Below, piece by piece: positions 23,429 to 32,603 of a stretch of 40,748 nt of DNA. Source of the stretch: Bacillota bacterium (GTDB lineage Bacteria > Bacillota > UBA4882 > UBA8346); assembly GCA_023400055.1 (NCBI GenBank), contig JAEXFN010000048.1:1-40748 (forward strand), in the 5' to 3' direction. Positions within the stretch are counted from its first letter, which is position 1. Each line of letters starts with the position of its first letter. A program made the translations under genes and the position numbers. The notes beneath the pieces are model-generated. The model did not search any database. It was not told where the DNA came from and saw only the letters and a program-made list of their open reading frames with translations.

Positions 23429-25513
23429 ATGAAAAAGCAACTTAATAAGATATTGCTCTTGCTGCTGGTGGTGCTGGTCGCCGGGGCCGCTTATTCGCAA
23501 GCGATGCAAAAACCCAGCAAGGAACAGGTTATCTCCGATGCCCTGGTCAACTCCTTGGAAACCTGGCACTATAGCCCATTGGCGCTGGATGATAAGCTAT
23601 CGCAGCGGGTTTTCGACCTTTACCTAAAGTCCCTGGATCCCAACAAACGGTTCTTTCTCAAATCGGATATCGAGCAACTAAAGGTTTATCAATTCAAGAT
23701 TGACGACGAACTGAAACAGGGGACCCATCAATTCCTGAATGTCTCGAACGCGCTCCTGAAACGGCGGATCGCCGATATTCAGGGGGTCACCGGCGAAATT
23801 TTAAAACAGCCTTTCAATTTCAACAGCGATGAAACGTTGGAGGTCGATCCCGACAAACGCGATTATTGCAACGGAACGGCCGAGTTGCGGGACCTCTGGC
23901 GCAAGACGCTGAAATATCAGACCCTGATGCGCTACATCGACCTGGTCTCCCCGGAAGAGCACGGCAAAAAAATGCTCCCCGTCAACCGGGCCTTTCAGCC
24001 CGAACTGGAAGCTCAAGCCCGCGAATATGTGGCGAAGAGCTTGAAACGCGCCTTTGACCGGTTGCTGGACGATGCCGACGACCGCGACAATCGTTTTCTG
24101 GACGCGGTGGCGACCAGCTTTGACCCGCATACCAACTACTTCCCGCCCCAAACCAAAGCCGATTTTGACATCCAGATGAGCGGGACGTTGGAGGGAATCG
24201 GCGCGGTATTGCAAGAGGACGGCGAGTATATCAAGGTCGTCGAGGTCGTGCCCGGGAGCCCGGCTTGGCGCCAAAAAGGGTTAAAGGCCGACGATTTCAT
24301 CCTGAAAGTGGCCCAAGGCGACAATGAGCCAGTGGATATTTCATATATGCCGGTGGAAGATGTCGTCAAACTGATCCGTGGCAAAAAAGGCACCGAAGTC
24401 AAACTGACCGTCAAGAAACCGAGCGGCCAGATCACCACCATTCCGCTGATCCGCGATGTGGTGGTAATCGAGGATACCTACGCCAAGTCGGCGCTATTGA
24501 CGGACGGCAAAACCAAACAGAAATACGGCTATATCAATTTGCCGTCATTTTATCATGATTTCAACGGCGGCACCCGCAATTCGGCGGATGACGTCCGTCG
24601 CCAGGTCGAACTGTTAAAGAAGGAGAATGTCTCCGGAATCATCCTGGATCTCCGCAACAACGGCGGCGGCGCCCTGGATGACGCCGTGAAGATGTCCGGG
24701 CTTTTCATTAAATCCGGCCCCATTGTGCAGGTCAAAGACAAGAATAACCGTCAAGTGCTGCAGGATCCCGATCCGGGCGTGATCTACAGCGGGCCGCTGG
24801 TGATCATGATCAACTCTTACAGCGCCTCGGCCTCGGAGATTCTGGCGGCCGCGCTCCAAGATTACCGGCGGGCGGTGATCGTCGGCGGACCGACCTCTTT
24901 CGGCAAGGGAACCGTGCAGACCTTTGTCGATCTGGACCGGCTGGTCTCCAACGATTATGCGGCCTTCAAACCGTTGGGTTCCCTGAAGCTGACGGTACAG
25001 AAATTTTACCGGATCACCGGTGCCTCGACCCAATTCAAGGGGGTAACCGCCGACATTCCGTTGCCGGATCCCCAGAGCGTGCTGAAGGTCGGCGAGAAGA
25101 AGCTGGATTACCCCTTGCCGTGGGATACGATCCAGAGCACCTCCTATCACCGGTGGCAGAAAAACGTAGCCAATTTAAAAGTGCTCAAACAGAACAGCGC
25201 GGCCCGGGTGAAGAACGACCCCGGATTCAAGCTGATCATGGATAGCATGGCCAGCCTCCGCACCAAACAACAAAACCCGCAGAGCTTGAAACTGAGCAAG
25301 GTTTTGGATGAACAGAACGCGTTGAAAGTGGAGTCCGAAAAACTGAAGAACCTGCCGGGCGAGAAGAATATCAAAGTCAGCGGTTTGCGGAACAATGGCC
25401 CCGGGGAAACTGATTCCGAAGCCCTCCAGCGCACCAAAGACTGGTATTCCCAAATCGCTTCGGATGTCTATATCAATGAAACTGCCGATATTCTGGACGA
25501 TATGGCCAAGTAA
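23429..25513 (+). CDS. prc: Tail-specific (C-terminal) protease, Prc/Tsp type
   Basis: A 694-residue exported protease. A signal anchor or peptide (ILLLLLVVLVAGAAYS) is followed by the Tsp N-terminal domain, a PDZ domain (about 235-330; GIGAVLQEDGEYI), and the S41 peptidase core. The catalytic Ser lies in YSASASEI, Lys in SFGKGTVQ, and the GIILDLRNNGGG strand is typical. A DUF3340-like C-terminal region follows. It trims proteins at nonpolar C-termini outside the cytoplasm. This long form is characteristic of Gram-negative and Bacteroidota proteins; ordinary Firmicutes CtpA/CtpB are ~450-500 residues. ATG at 23429 is preferred over the in-frame GTG at 23423 because of spacing from AAAGGCG. 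Confidence 0.9.
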   Translation: MKKQLNKILLLLLVVLVAGAAYSQAMQKPSKEQVISDALVNSLETWHYSPLALDDKLSQRVFDLYLKSLDPNKRFFLKSDIEQLKVYQFKIDDELKQGTHQFLNVSNALLKRRIADIQGVTGEILKQPFNFNSDETLEVDPDKRDYCNGTAELRDLWRKTLKYQTLMRYIDLVSPEEHGKKMLPVNRAFQPELEAQAREYVAKSLKRAFDRLLDDADDRDNRFLDAVATSFDPHTNYFPPQTKADFDIQMSGTLEGIGAVLQEDGEYIKVVEVVPGSPAWRQKGLKADDFILKVAQGDNEPVDISYMPVEDVVKLIRGKKGTEVKLTVKKPSGQITTIPLIRDVVVIEDTYAKSALLTDGKTKQKYGYINLPSFYHDFNGGTRNSADDVRRQVELLKKENVSGIILDLRNNGGGALDDAVKMSGLFIKSGPIVQVKDKNNRQVLQDPDPGVIYSGPLVIMINSYSASASEILAAALQDYRRAVIVGGPTSFGKGTVQTFVDLDRLVSNDYAAFKPLGSLKLTVQKFYRITGASTQFKGVTADIPLPDPQSVLKVGEKKLDYPLPWDTIQSTSYHRWQKNVANLKVLKQNSAARVKNDPGFKLIMDSMASLRTKQQNPQSLKLSKVLDEQNALKVESEKLKNLPGEKNIKVSGLRNNGPGETDSEALQRTKDWYSQIASDVYINETADILDDMAK

Positions 25514-25548
25514 AGCGGGTTCCACAAGGTTATCGCAAAGGTTCGATT

Positions 25549-25587
25549 GAGAAAAGGCTACTGGCTGTGCGCCAATAGCCTTTTCTC
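25549..25587 (+). terminator. Intrinsic terminator after prc
   Basis: GAGAAAAGGCTA/TAGCCTTTTCTC, a 12-bp stem about 35 bases past the stop, with A and T tracts on both arms. Confidence 0.85.
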
Positions 25588-25634
25588 GTATTCGCGAACT
25601 CCCGGCTCGCTTACATTCCATCCGGTCCATGCAT

Positions 25635-25661
25635 AAAAAACCTCATCCCAAAAGGATGAGG
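25635..25661 (-). terminator. Intrinsic terminator, minus strand
   Basis: CCTCATCC/GGATGAGG stem with six Ts on the minus strand, 60 bases downstream of the zinc-ribbon gene at 25723-25929. Confidence 0.85.
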
Positions 25662-25722
25662 CGAAATTTAGTGCGATAAAATCACTTTCATAACGGCCGC
25701 GCCGCGAGCGAACCGAGCTTCC

Positions 25723-25929
25723 TCAGCTCACGATCTTGATGCAATAATCGGTATGGCATTTGGCAGCCAGCTTTTTGCGGTAGGGCCGGTATACCACCAG
25801 CTCGCCGCCACAGATCGGGCATTCGATCACTTTATTGTCGCCGTGCTTCATCTCACTGACTACTTTGGTGATTACGCTCAGGGCCTTATCATATTTGGCC
25901 TTTTTCTCTTCGACAGTTATCTCCGCCAA
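25723..25929 (-). CDS. Small zinc-ribbon-like protein, paralogue of 34161-34568
   Basis: A 68-residue protein with a helical N-terminus (EEKKAKYDKALSVITKVVSE) and a C-terminal CPICGGELVVYRP...CHTDYCIKIVS segment with two Cys pairs (CxxC and Cx4-5C), a likely zinc ribbon. The same module ends the protein at 34161-34568 (CPVCGGELVISR...CKTEGCIKIVV), so they form a family. It may bind nucleic acid or another protein; no function is known to me. Confidence 0.75.
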   Translation of the reverse strand: MAEITVEEKKAKYDKALSVITKVVSEMKHGDNKVIECPICGGELVVYRPYRKKLAAKCHTDYCIKIVS

Positions 25930-26202
25930 CTTCGCTCCCCCATTATCTTTGCTTTTGAATGATTGGTATCCTGATGGAAATATTCGCCATAAAGTAATAA
26001 AGTCCTACCGCTTATCCCTGGAAATCAAAAAACATTTTCTCCCCGCAGAGTATTTCGAGAGAATAACCTCGCCGGTCTTCCAAACACTCAACCATTCGGC
26101 GGCTCCCGCCGGAAAGCTTATCGTTTTCATGCCGGGAATTCAACTTTACTCTGTTGAACGCGGCGCCCAATGACGATATTCATATTGAAAGGAGGGCTCC
26201 CG

Positions 26203-26370
26203 GTGAACCGCAATGATGAGAAAGATCTGAACGCTTCGCTCATCGAAGCTTTAAAAAAAGTCGGTCTCGAACTGAATCTTTCAGTAGGTGAGCTGCTCCG
26301 AACCTCCCAGAATCCGCGACCGCCTCGTCCTGCTCGCGAACGAACCGACAAACGGCGGGATAACAAGTAG
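26203..26370 (+). CDS. Small hypothetical protein
   Basis: A 55-residue protein with a GTG start seven bases after GGAGG. The middle (ASLIEALKKVGLELNLSVGELL) looks like an amphipathic helical segment with an SVGELL turn, and the tail is basic (RERTDKRRDNK). No family recognised. Confidence 0.55.
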   Translation: MNRNDEKDLNASLIEALKKVGLELNLSVGELLRTSQNPRPPRPARERTDKRRDNK

Positions 26371-26565
26371 CCATCAAACCACTGAATCAAACTTGAAACA
26401 ATTCAATTTTACAGCTTCCCCGGCCGTATATTCAAGTTCAAGTGGTATCTTTTATTCGGCCGTTCATCAAAAAATGTTTTAAAAGCGCTTTGTAACTTCA
26501 TTTTAACTTATCGGGAAATTTCTTCATCCGATAATATAAATATAGCAGATCTACGATATTGTTAA

Positions 26566-26588
26566 TCGCTAATTAAAACGTTTAGCGA
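26566..26588. promoter_or_regulatory. Operator-like inverted repeat
   Basis: TCGCTAA/TTAGCGA with a 9-base AT-rich spacer, about 80 bases upstream of the gene at 26666. The region 26500-26640 is AT-rich and probably holds the promoter. Confidence 0.4.
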
Positions 26589-26665
26589 GAACTTTTTCAA
26601 GTTTTAACGAAACCTACTATATAGAGAGAAAAAATTAACGACGGTTGGGACAGGGGTTATTAAAA

Positions 26666-26863
26666 ATGCACAAGTTTGTAATCATTGCGGGCGAATATTT
26701 CCGGGTGAGTTGTCTGGTGCCTTTAGCGAGCGGTTATTATAAAGTCTCCTATTGGCTGCCGAACCAAGCGGCCGGTCCGGAATTAAGGGAAGTCACCGGA
26801 AAGCTGAACGAGATCGCTCCTTCCTGGTATGAGCTGGTCGAGATCAAGCAGGCGGCCTGTTGA
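26666..26863 (+). CDS. Small hypothetical protein
   Basis: A 65-residue protein starting MHKFVIIAGEYFRVSCL and ending EIKQAAC. It looks beta-rich with several aromatic residues. The ATG is nine bases after AGGGG. No family recognised. It is followed by a strong hairpin at 26969-27005. Confidence 0.6.
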   Translation: MHKFVIIAGEYFRVSCLVPLASGYYKVSYWLPNQAAGPELREVTGKLNEIAPSWYELVEIKQAAC

Positions 26864-26968
26864 ATTTGCTTTTTTAGTTGGCAAAACAGCGAGAGCGGTT
26901 TTGCTTCCCCGCTATGCTCCGGCCGACAATTCATTTTTCCGAACTTCATGGCGGTTTCGCTGTTACGT

Positions 26969-27005
26969 AAGCGCCTCAGTTTGCCGACGGCAAACTGAGG
27001 CGCTT
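26969..27005. terminator. Long bidirectional hairpin
   Basis: A perfect 17-bp stem (AAGCGCCTCAGTTTGCC and its complement) with a 3-base loop between converging genes. T-runs are weak; it probably still terminates both directions. Confidence 0.75.
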
Positions 27006-27037
27006 GTTTCCGACAACCGCTAATCGCGCGCTCAGCC

Positions 27038-30000
27038 TCAATACTTGCCAAATTCGCCAACAGGACTTTTTCCCATTGTAATTCGCGGAGCGGCTACGCC
27101 CGCGGCTCGAACCCGGACTCGCGGACCCGGCTGAACCACCGGCTCCTGGACGGAAGAACGCGATTCGTTTTTCAGCTGGAACCGTTCCACCATGCCCCGC
27201 AAGATCTCGGCCTGACCCGCCAGTTCCTGGCTGGCCGATGCGCTCTGTTCCGAAGTGGCCGTATTGGTCTGAGTGGCTTCGGCCACTTGATTGATTCCCT
27301 GATTCACCTGGGCAATCCCCGTCGCTTGCTCATTGGAGGCTACCGCTATCTCCTCCAGGAGCCGCGCCGTGTTGGACGAACCTTCGCGGATCTGTTTCAG
27401 CGAGACGGCAGTCCGGTTGGCGATTTGGGTCCCGGCTTCCACCCGTTTCAGCGAGCCTTCGATGAGTGCGGTGGTCTCTTTGGCCGCATTGGCGCTGCGC
27501 ACCGCCAGGCTGCGGACCTCTTCGGCGACCACGGCGAATCCTTTGCCGTGTTGTCCGGCCCGGGCGGCTTCCACCGCGGCGTTCAGGGCCAGAATATTGG
27601 TTTGGAAGGCGATCTCCTCGATTACTTTAATGATTCTGGAGATGCTCACCGAAGCTTCGCTGATGCCGGCCATGGCCGCGAGCATCTCTTGCATCTGGGC
27701 GTCGCCCTGAATGCCCTGTTCCTTGGAGTCGGCGGCGATCCCGCTGGCCTGGGTGGCGTTGAGCGCGCTCTGTCTGGTCTGCGCCGCGATTTCGACCATC
27801 GTGGCGGTAATCTCCTGGACCGTGCTCGCCTGCTCGGTGGCGGCCTGCGAAAGAACCTGGCCGGAATCGGAGATCTGTTTCGCTCCCGCGGCCACCTGAT
27901 CGGCGGCGTTGCCGATCTCCGCCAAAACCTGGTTGAAAGAACGGATGGTCCGGTTTAACGCCTCGGCCAGCGAGCCATGATCGCCCTGATAATTGCCATG
28001 GACCTGCACTGTCAAATTCCCTTCCGCCATCGCCTGCAGGACCTGTGAGGCTTCGTTGACCGGTTCAATGACGGCGTCCAAGGTCTGATTCAACCCGGCG
28101 ACGATCGTTCGATACTCGCCCTCGAATTTTGCGACGGCGCCACGAGCCTTCAGATCGCCGCTGGTCGCCGCCTGCGTCAACCGCTCGATTTCCTGGATCA
28201 GGTCGCTGATCACTGCCATCATCGCAATGAATGACGGCAGCAGTAGGTCGTTTGCGGAACGCTGCCCGATCTGCTGCAATTCCGGCAACCGGCTTAGGTC
28301 GCCTTTGCCGATCCGGACCGCGATATCCTGTAGGCCGAGCAAGCGCTCACGGACCGTATTGATCTCCTCGCCGAAATCCTTCAATGCCCCTTGGTATTTC
28401 TCGCTCTCCAGCTGCACCGTATAATCATTTACGGCCAGTAATCGCAATACTTGTTGCGCTTCCTCCAGCGGTTCGACGATGGCAGCCAGGGTTTGGTTGA
28501 AACCTTCGATGACCCGGCGGTATTCCCCGCTGAAACGTTCCGCCGCGCCGCGGGTCTCCAGTTGCCCGGCGACCGCCGCGCCGGAGAGCCGCAAGGTCTC
28601 GCCGACCATGGCCTGGATCGTCTCCATCACCCGGATCAAGGCGGGCAACGCTTGATCGTTCTCGCTCCGCTTCCCGGTCTGGCGCAACACCTCCAGCTGT
28701 TGAAAATCGCCGGCCGCGATCTGATTGAAGATCGTTTGCATTTGGAGCAATTGGACTTGCAGTTCCTTAATGGCTTCGGCCATCTTGCTGTAGATCCCCA
28801 GGCCCTCTTTGGCGAACGGCACAGTAAAGTCGTAGACCGCCAGGGATTGCAGCACCCGGTTGCAGTCGGTGACCGCCTCCAGGCCGTCGATACAGGCATT
28901 GATGCTCTGTTTTAGCTCATCAAAATCGCCCAGATAGGTTTCGCTGATCCGTTCCGGAATGTCGCCGCGGCCGATCCGCTCGACATACTGGGCGGCGGTA
29001 TGCAACGGTTTGACCACCCTATCCAGGGTCTGATTGATTCCCGAAACGATCTCCGCATAGACTCCTTTAAACCGGTCCACCTCGCCCCGGGCGCTCAATT
29101 GGCCGGCCGCGGCGGCATGGGTCAGGTCATTGGTCGTCTCCGCCAGTTCGCGTAAGGTGTCCACCATCTTCTGCATGCTCCGGCCTTGCTGGTCATGTTC
29201 CGACTTGATCGGGACATCGACCGTCAGATCGCCATCGGCGATCCGGTTGGCCAACTCCGTCTGTTCCCGGATGCTTTGCGCCAAAACCGCGAATGCCTCC
29301 GCCAATTGCCCAATCTCATCGCGGGTATGGATCCGGATGTCCACCGCGGTGTCGCCCATGGTCAACTGTCCGGCGGCCTGAATCAAGTTCCGGATGGGCC
29401 GGATCAGTTGACCCACCAACAGCCAAGCCAGGATAAACGTCACCGCCAGCGAGACGGCCAAGGCAATCAAGAATCCGATCAGCAGCCCGTTGAGTTTGCC
29501 GACAAACTCGGCCACCGGCACCGCAAAGCCGAAAGTCCAGTGGACCGCGGGGATCGGCGCCATCACCAAATATTTCTCGATATTGTCATAATCTTTTTGG
29601 GTGGCGATGACCGGTCGCTGCTGCGCAAGCTGCGGACTCAACGGCCGGAAACGGCCGTTCAGGACGGTGCCGAGCTTGCTGAACCCCTGCTCTTTGGGTT
29701 GGAAATCAGCGCAAGGATGGACCAAAAAATCCTGGGCCGCGTCCAGTAAGAAGGCGTATCCGGCCTTGCCCAACTTGGCATCTTTGACCAGATCGGTCAG
29801 ATAATCGACATAAATGTCCACCCCGACCACTCCGACCACCGTCCCGTTACGGCGCAGCGGTTTGGCGACGGTCACCGTCATCTTCTTGGTAATGGCGTCC
29901 TGATAAGGATCGGTGTACGTCAAACCGTTATTGGAGATGGTCTGGAGAAACCAGGGACGTTTGGAGGGATCGTAATCCGCCGGCGGCACCCAACCGGTGC

Positions 30001-30355
30001 CGTTAATAAACCGTTTATCATAAAATGCGGCGTAGACGTTGCCGAAAGAAGGATTGCCTTGCAATTTCAGCTTGAAGAAATTCGCCAGATCCTGCGGGTC
30101 CATGTCTTTCCGGAATTCCAGATCGGCAGTGATCTCATCCACCACTTTCCCCTGCTGGCCGAGCCAACCGTTGATGGTGGCCGCGAATTTGCCCGCCGCT
30201 TCGGTCAGCGTTTGGCGCGATTCGGCCATCATCGCCCGGTATGAAAGATAGTAGCTGATCACCGAGGCGATCGCCAGGCAGAAGAGCGAAACCAGACACA
30301 CCACCAAGATCGCCCGGGTCCGGAACGATTTCACCTTGAAAAGATTCCTTTTCAT
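27038..30355 (-). CDS. Methyl-accepting chemotaxis protein with dCache and multiple HAMP units
   Basis: A 1105-residue receptor. A first membrane helix (about 15-35) is followed by a dCache ligand-binding domain (about 40-290) with RPWFLQ, TYTDPYQD and VGVVGVDI, a pattern close to the amino-acid-binding dCache signature (Tyr, Arg, Trp, aromatic, Asp, Asp). A second helix lies near 295-320, then a canonical HAMP. Four or more further HAMP-like or coiled repeats follow, for example VVKPLHTAAQYVERI, VEPLEEAQQVLRLLA and VIEPVNEASQVLQAM. The signalling tip FQTNILALNAAVEAARAG and GKGFAVVAEEVRSLA are intact. ATG follows GGGGGAAC. No che genes are nearby. Confidence 0.93.
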   Translation of the reverse strand: MKRNLFKVKSFRTRAILVVCLVSLFCLAIASVISYYLSYRAMMAESRQTLTEAAGKFAATINGWLGQQGKVVDEITADLEFRKDMDPQDLANFFKLKLQGNPSFGNVYAAFYDKRFINGTGWVPPADYDPSKRPWFLQTISNNGLTYTDPYQDAITKKMTVTVAKPLRRNGTVVGVVGVDIYVDYLTDLVKDAKLGKAGYAFLLDAAQDFLVHPCADFQPKEQGFSKLGTVLNGRFRPLSPQLAQQRPVIATQKDYDNIEKYLVMAPIPAVHWTFGFAVPVAEFVGKLNGLLIGFLIALAVSLAVTFILAWLLVGQLIRPIRNLIQAAGQLTMGDTAVDIRIHTRDEIGQLAEAFAVLAQSIREQTELANRIADGDLTVDVPIKSEHDQQGRSMQKMVDTLRELAETTNDLTHAAAAGQLSARGEVDRFKGVYAEIVSGINQTLDRVVKPLHTAAQYVERIGRGDIPERISETYLGDFDELKQSINACIDGLEAVTDCNRVLQSLAVYDFTVPFAKEGLGIYSKMAEAIKELQVQLLQMQTIFNQIAAGDFQQLEVLRQTGKRSENDQALPALIRVMETIQAMVGETLRLSGAAVAGQLETRGAAERFSGEYRRVIEGFNQTLAAIVEPLEEAQQVLRLLAVNDYTVQLESEKYQGALKDFGEEINTVRERLLGLQDIAVRIGKGDLSRLPELQQIGQRSANDLLLPSFIAMMAVISDLIQEIERLTQAATSGDLKARGAVAKFEGEYRTIVAGLNQTLDAVIEPVNEASQVLQAMAEGNLTVQVHGNYQGDHGSLAEALNRTIRSFNQVLAEIGNAADQVAAGAKQISDSGQVLSQAATEQASTVQEITATMVEIAAQTRQSALNATQASGIAADSKEQGIQGDAQMQEMLAAMAGISEASVSISRIIKVIEEIAFQTNILALNAAVEAARAGQHGKGFAVVAEEVRSLAVRSANAAKETTALIEGSLKRVEAGTQIANRTAVSLKQIREGSSNTARLLEEIAVASNEQATGIAQVNQGINQVAEATQTNTATSEQSASASQELAGQAEILRGMVERFQLKNESRSSVQEPVVQPGPRVRVRAAGVAAPRITMGKSPVGEFGKY

Positions 30356-30375
30356 TATCGAGTTCCCCCTTGTTG

Positions 30376-30558
30376 TTATCGAGGCATTTCCTTTGCCCGT
30401 CTTTTAACAAACGCGCCCGCCAGAATATTGGTAAATATCCCCATGAATTCCCAAGCTATGAACGCCACATTGGCTGGCTCCCCCTTCACCAGCCCGGCGA
30501 AACTCCGCTTAAGAACCGCATTGTGGAATAAATAACTAAACTGACTGCGCGTTTTCAA
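30376..30558 (-). CDS. Possible small protein upstream of chemoreceptor
   Basis: A 60-residue frame starting at a TTG nine bases after AAGGG, ending 20 bases before the chemoreceptor start. It has a hydrophobic segment (ANVAFIAWEFMGIFTNILAG). Codon use looks plausible but there is no recognised family, and it may be non-coding leader sequence. The rest of 30559-30779 shows no convincing gene. Confidence 0.25.
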   Translation of the reverse strand: MKTRSQFSYLFHNAVLKRSFAGLVKGEPANVAFIAWEFMGIFTNILAGAFVKRRAKEMPR

Positions 30559-30773
30559 TAATAACCCTTGTGATATTATCGGGCTGGGCCAAATTGTTCT
30601 AAAGAATTAAAGCTCTTTTTTACACGATTGCAAATTGAGTTTCCTCCGGATATCCCCATTTCATGGAACATTCTCCCGTGACAGCGCTTTTTGCGATGAT
30701 CCCAAAGCGGATTGCGCCTCTCATGAGAGCGGAAAATCCACAATTCGTGGCAGCGCCAAGAATCGAATTTAGG

Positions 30774-30811
30774 CAAAAAAAATCGCCCCGTCTGTCAAGA
30801 CGCGGTGATTT
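30774..30811 (-). terminator. Intrinsic terminator after abrB-like gene
   Basis: AAATCACCGCGTCT pairs with AGACGGGGCGATTT on the minus strand, followed by eight Ts, 35 bases beyond the gene. Confidence 0.8.
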
Positions 30812-30845
30812 ATTAAAAAATGTGCCGGCAATCATGAGCGCCCCC

Positions 30846-31097
30846 TCAGAGTGGCGTTTTATTCAAAGTATCGATGCATGTCAAACAAACATTTTTGCCG
30901 TGAAAGGCCGTAAGCCGCTCGGCGTTGCCGCAAAAGACACAGGCCGGTTCATACTTTCGCAAGATGATTTTATCGCCGTCGATGAAGATTTCCAAAGGAT
31001 CGGCCTCCCAAATCTGTAACTTTTGACGCAACTCCATCGGGATCACGATTCTCCCCAAATTGTCAACCTTCCGGACGATTCCAATCGATTTTAGCAT
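30846..31097 (-). CDS. AbrB/SpoVT-type transition-state regulator with zinc-ribbon tail
   Basis: An 83-residue protein. Residues 1-50 (MLKSIGIVRKVDNLGRIVIP...) are a textbook AbrB swapped-hairpin DNA-binding domain. The C-terminal part, in place of the AbrB multimerisation region, has CVFCGN and CLTCI, a probable zinc-binding motif. AbrB-type proteins repress stationary-phase and sporulation genes in growing Bacillota. ATG is preceded by GGAGGAAC. It is transcribed alone and closed by a terminator. Confidence 0.9.
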   Translation of the reverse strand: MLKSIGIVRKVDNLGRIVIPMELRQKLQIWEADPLEIFIDGDKIILRKYEPACVFCGNAERLTAFHGKNVCLTCIDTLNKTPL

Positions 31098-31154
31098 AGT
31101 TCCTCCGCCATTTTTCAGTCGATATCCCAGCGAAAACTCGAGGTAAGCCGGCGA

Positions 31155-31370
31155 TTAATTGAAATCCAGCTGCGTTAGCTTCAAGGCTTTCGCTACTTCC
31201 TGCAAATACTGCTCCACATCCATAGTGCCGGGATAATCCAGTAGCGAAACGCGCAACATAAACAATATTACCTGTTCATCGGACCAATCAGCCAATGACA
31301 TGAACGGACAATCCGTTTGGTCAAACAGTTCCCGGATCTTCCGGATCCCTTCCTTTTTCACCGCCATCAT
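31155..31370 (-). CDS. Small hypothetical protein
   Basis: A 71-residue acidic, helical protein (MMAVKKEGIRKIRELF...LADWSDEQVILFMLRVSLL). The chosen ATG lies ten bases after GGGAGG; an in-frame ATG at 31400 has no such site. No family recognised. Bases 31401-31592 upstream contain no gene. Confidence 0.55.
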   Translation of the reverse strand: MMAVKKEGIRKIRELFDQTDCPFMSLADWSDEQVILFMLRVSLLDYPGTMDVEQYLQEVAKALKLTQLDFN

Positions 31371-31592
31371 CGCGTTACAGCCTCCCGATTCTATTCCCAT
31401 CGAAAGACTCTATTAGAAATTGATTAAGCCAGGAAAAAAGTCCGTCGGACCAAGAAATCTTTGTAGCGCTTTAGCGTTTCGTCGATTTTCAAAGCGTTTT
31501 CCAAAGCGGATTCAAGGAATTTCAAATCACTTCCCGGGCTTGACAGCCGATTGTATCCATGAGAACGAAAAACGGCAAGCGAGGAGGAGAAG

Positions 31593-31895
31593 ATGAGCAT
31601 TCATCCTGTGAGCAGTATCCCTGCGGGCCCTGCCCAAACCAATCCCACGGAGCTCCGTAGCGCCAACCCCAAATTCGATGATAAGCTGGATATCAGCATG
31701 AAAACTCAGTTAAAGTCCTTGCTGACGAAGATCAGAGCCGGAACGGTCACCGAACCGGAACTCAAAAAGGTCCAATATCTGCTCAACAATTTGCCCGGCG
31801 ATACGCTGAATTCCAATGATAAAATGGCCGTTTTGCTCGGTAAAATCAAAGACGGTTCCATCACCGCCGCTGAGCTTAACGCGCTCTCAAAATAA
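31593..31895 (+). CDS. Small repeat protein, first of a tandem paralogous pair
   Basis: A 100-residue protein. After a disordered N-terminus rich in Pro, Ser and Asn, it has a two-fold repeat: LLTKIRAGTVTEPELKKV and LLGKIKDGSITAAELNAL, each a (L-x-K-I-x-x-G-[ST]-[VI]-T-x-x-E-L) motif, separated by LNNLPGDTLNSNDKM. GAGGAGGAG precedes the ATG. Its neighbour at 32113-32502 has the same plan. No signal peptide or known domain; function unknown. Confidence 0.75.
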   Translation: MSIHPVSSIPAGPAQTNPTELRSANPKFDDKLDISMKTQLKSLLTKIRAGTVTEPELKKVQYLLNNLPGDTLNSNDKMAVLLGKIKDGSITAAELNALSK

Positions 31896-32112
31896 TGCCA
31901 AGGCCGAGTCCCTCGGCCTGAGCCTCGCTGTTCCAATGGCCCTTTCCGCCGGGATCCCGGCCACTGGCCGGACTCTCCCCGCTCGCCCGTTCAGACGGTA
32001 AGATCCGGCAAGGATTTTCCAAAGATTATTAAAGCCATTTCCAATCAGACGGGGCCCAGTTATGCCGATGAATGGAGGGAATTAAAAAATTTACAGAAAC
32101 GAGGAGAAAAAA

Positions 32113-32502
32113 ATGACTGTTCAAGCGGTCGGCAAATCCACCTTTACCCCCAATATTCAAAAACAGAAAACTCATGCCCGTCCCAATACCGCCAGCGCGC
32201 CATCCAGCGATCAATTGAATATCAGCACGGATGCGCAACTAAAAAGCTTCCTGGATAAAGTCAAAAGCGGCACCGTTTCGGATCAAGATCTGAAGAGTAT
32301 GAAAACGGCCCTGGCCAACTTGCCGGACAATGCCCTCAATACCACCGATCCCATGGGGGCATTCCTTGCCAAAGTCAAAAAAGGCACCGTAACGGATGAC
32401 GATCTCAGCCTGATGTGGAGCCAGTTGAACGCGGCGAAACCGACCGTGTCGGAAACCAGTGGCACCGGAGGCGCTTCAGCGAGTGCAACCGTCGGGATTT
32501 AA
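32113..32502 (+). CDS. Small repeat protein, second of a tandem paralogous pair
   Basis: A 129-residue paralogue of the preceding protein. Shared features are LNIS(T)xxQLKSFLDKVKSGTVSDQDL, LANLPDNALNTTDPM and LAKVKKGTVTDDDLSLM. It has an extra Gly/Ser/Thr/Ala-rich tail (ETSGTGGASASATVGI). The ATG follows ACGAGGAGAAAAAA. About 217 bases separate the two genes, so they may have separate promoters. Confidence 0.75.
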   Translation: MTVQAVGKSTFTPNIQKQKTHARPNTASAPSSDQLNISTDAQLKSFLDKVKSGTVSDQDLKSMKTALANLPDNALNTTDPMGAFLAKVKKGTVTDDDLSLMWSQLNAAKPTVSETSGTGGASASATVGI

Positions 32503-32549
32503 ATTAGAACGTTGCTATAAAAACCCGACCCCGGCATCGCATTGAAAAT

Positions 32550-32603
32550 TCCGGCAGTGAGACGGTCCGCTGGGACTGACTGGGACTGCCGGATTTGTTT
32601 TTA
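32550..32603 (+). terminator. Intrinsic terminator after paralogous pair
   Basis: TCCGGCAGT (32550-32558) pairs with ACTGCCGGA (32585-32593), followed by TTTGTTTTT. The long loop contains a smaller repeat of GGGACTGACT. Confidence 0.7.

Noticed and set aside
30576..30835. Overlapping short frames upstream of the chemoreceptor
   Set aside because: No ribosome binding sites or recognisable domains; the region includes a terminator for the AbrB-like gene.
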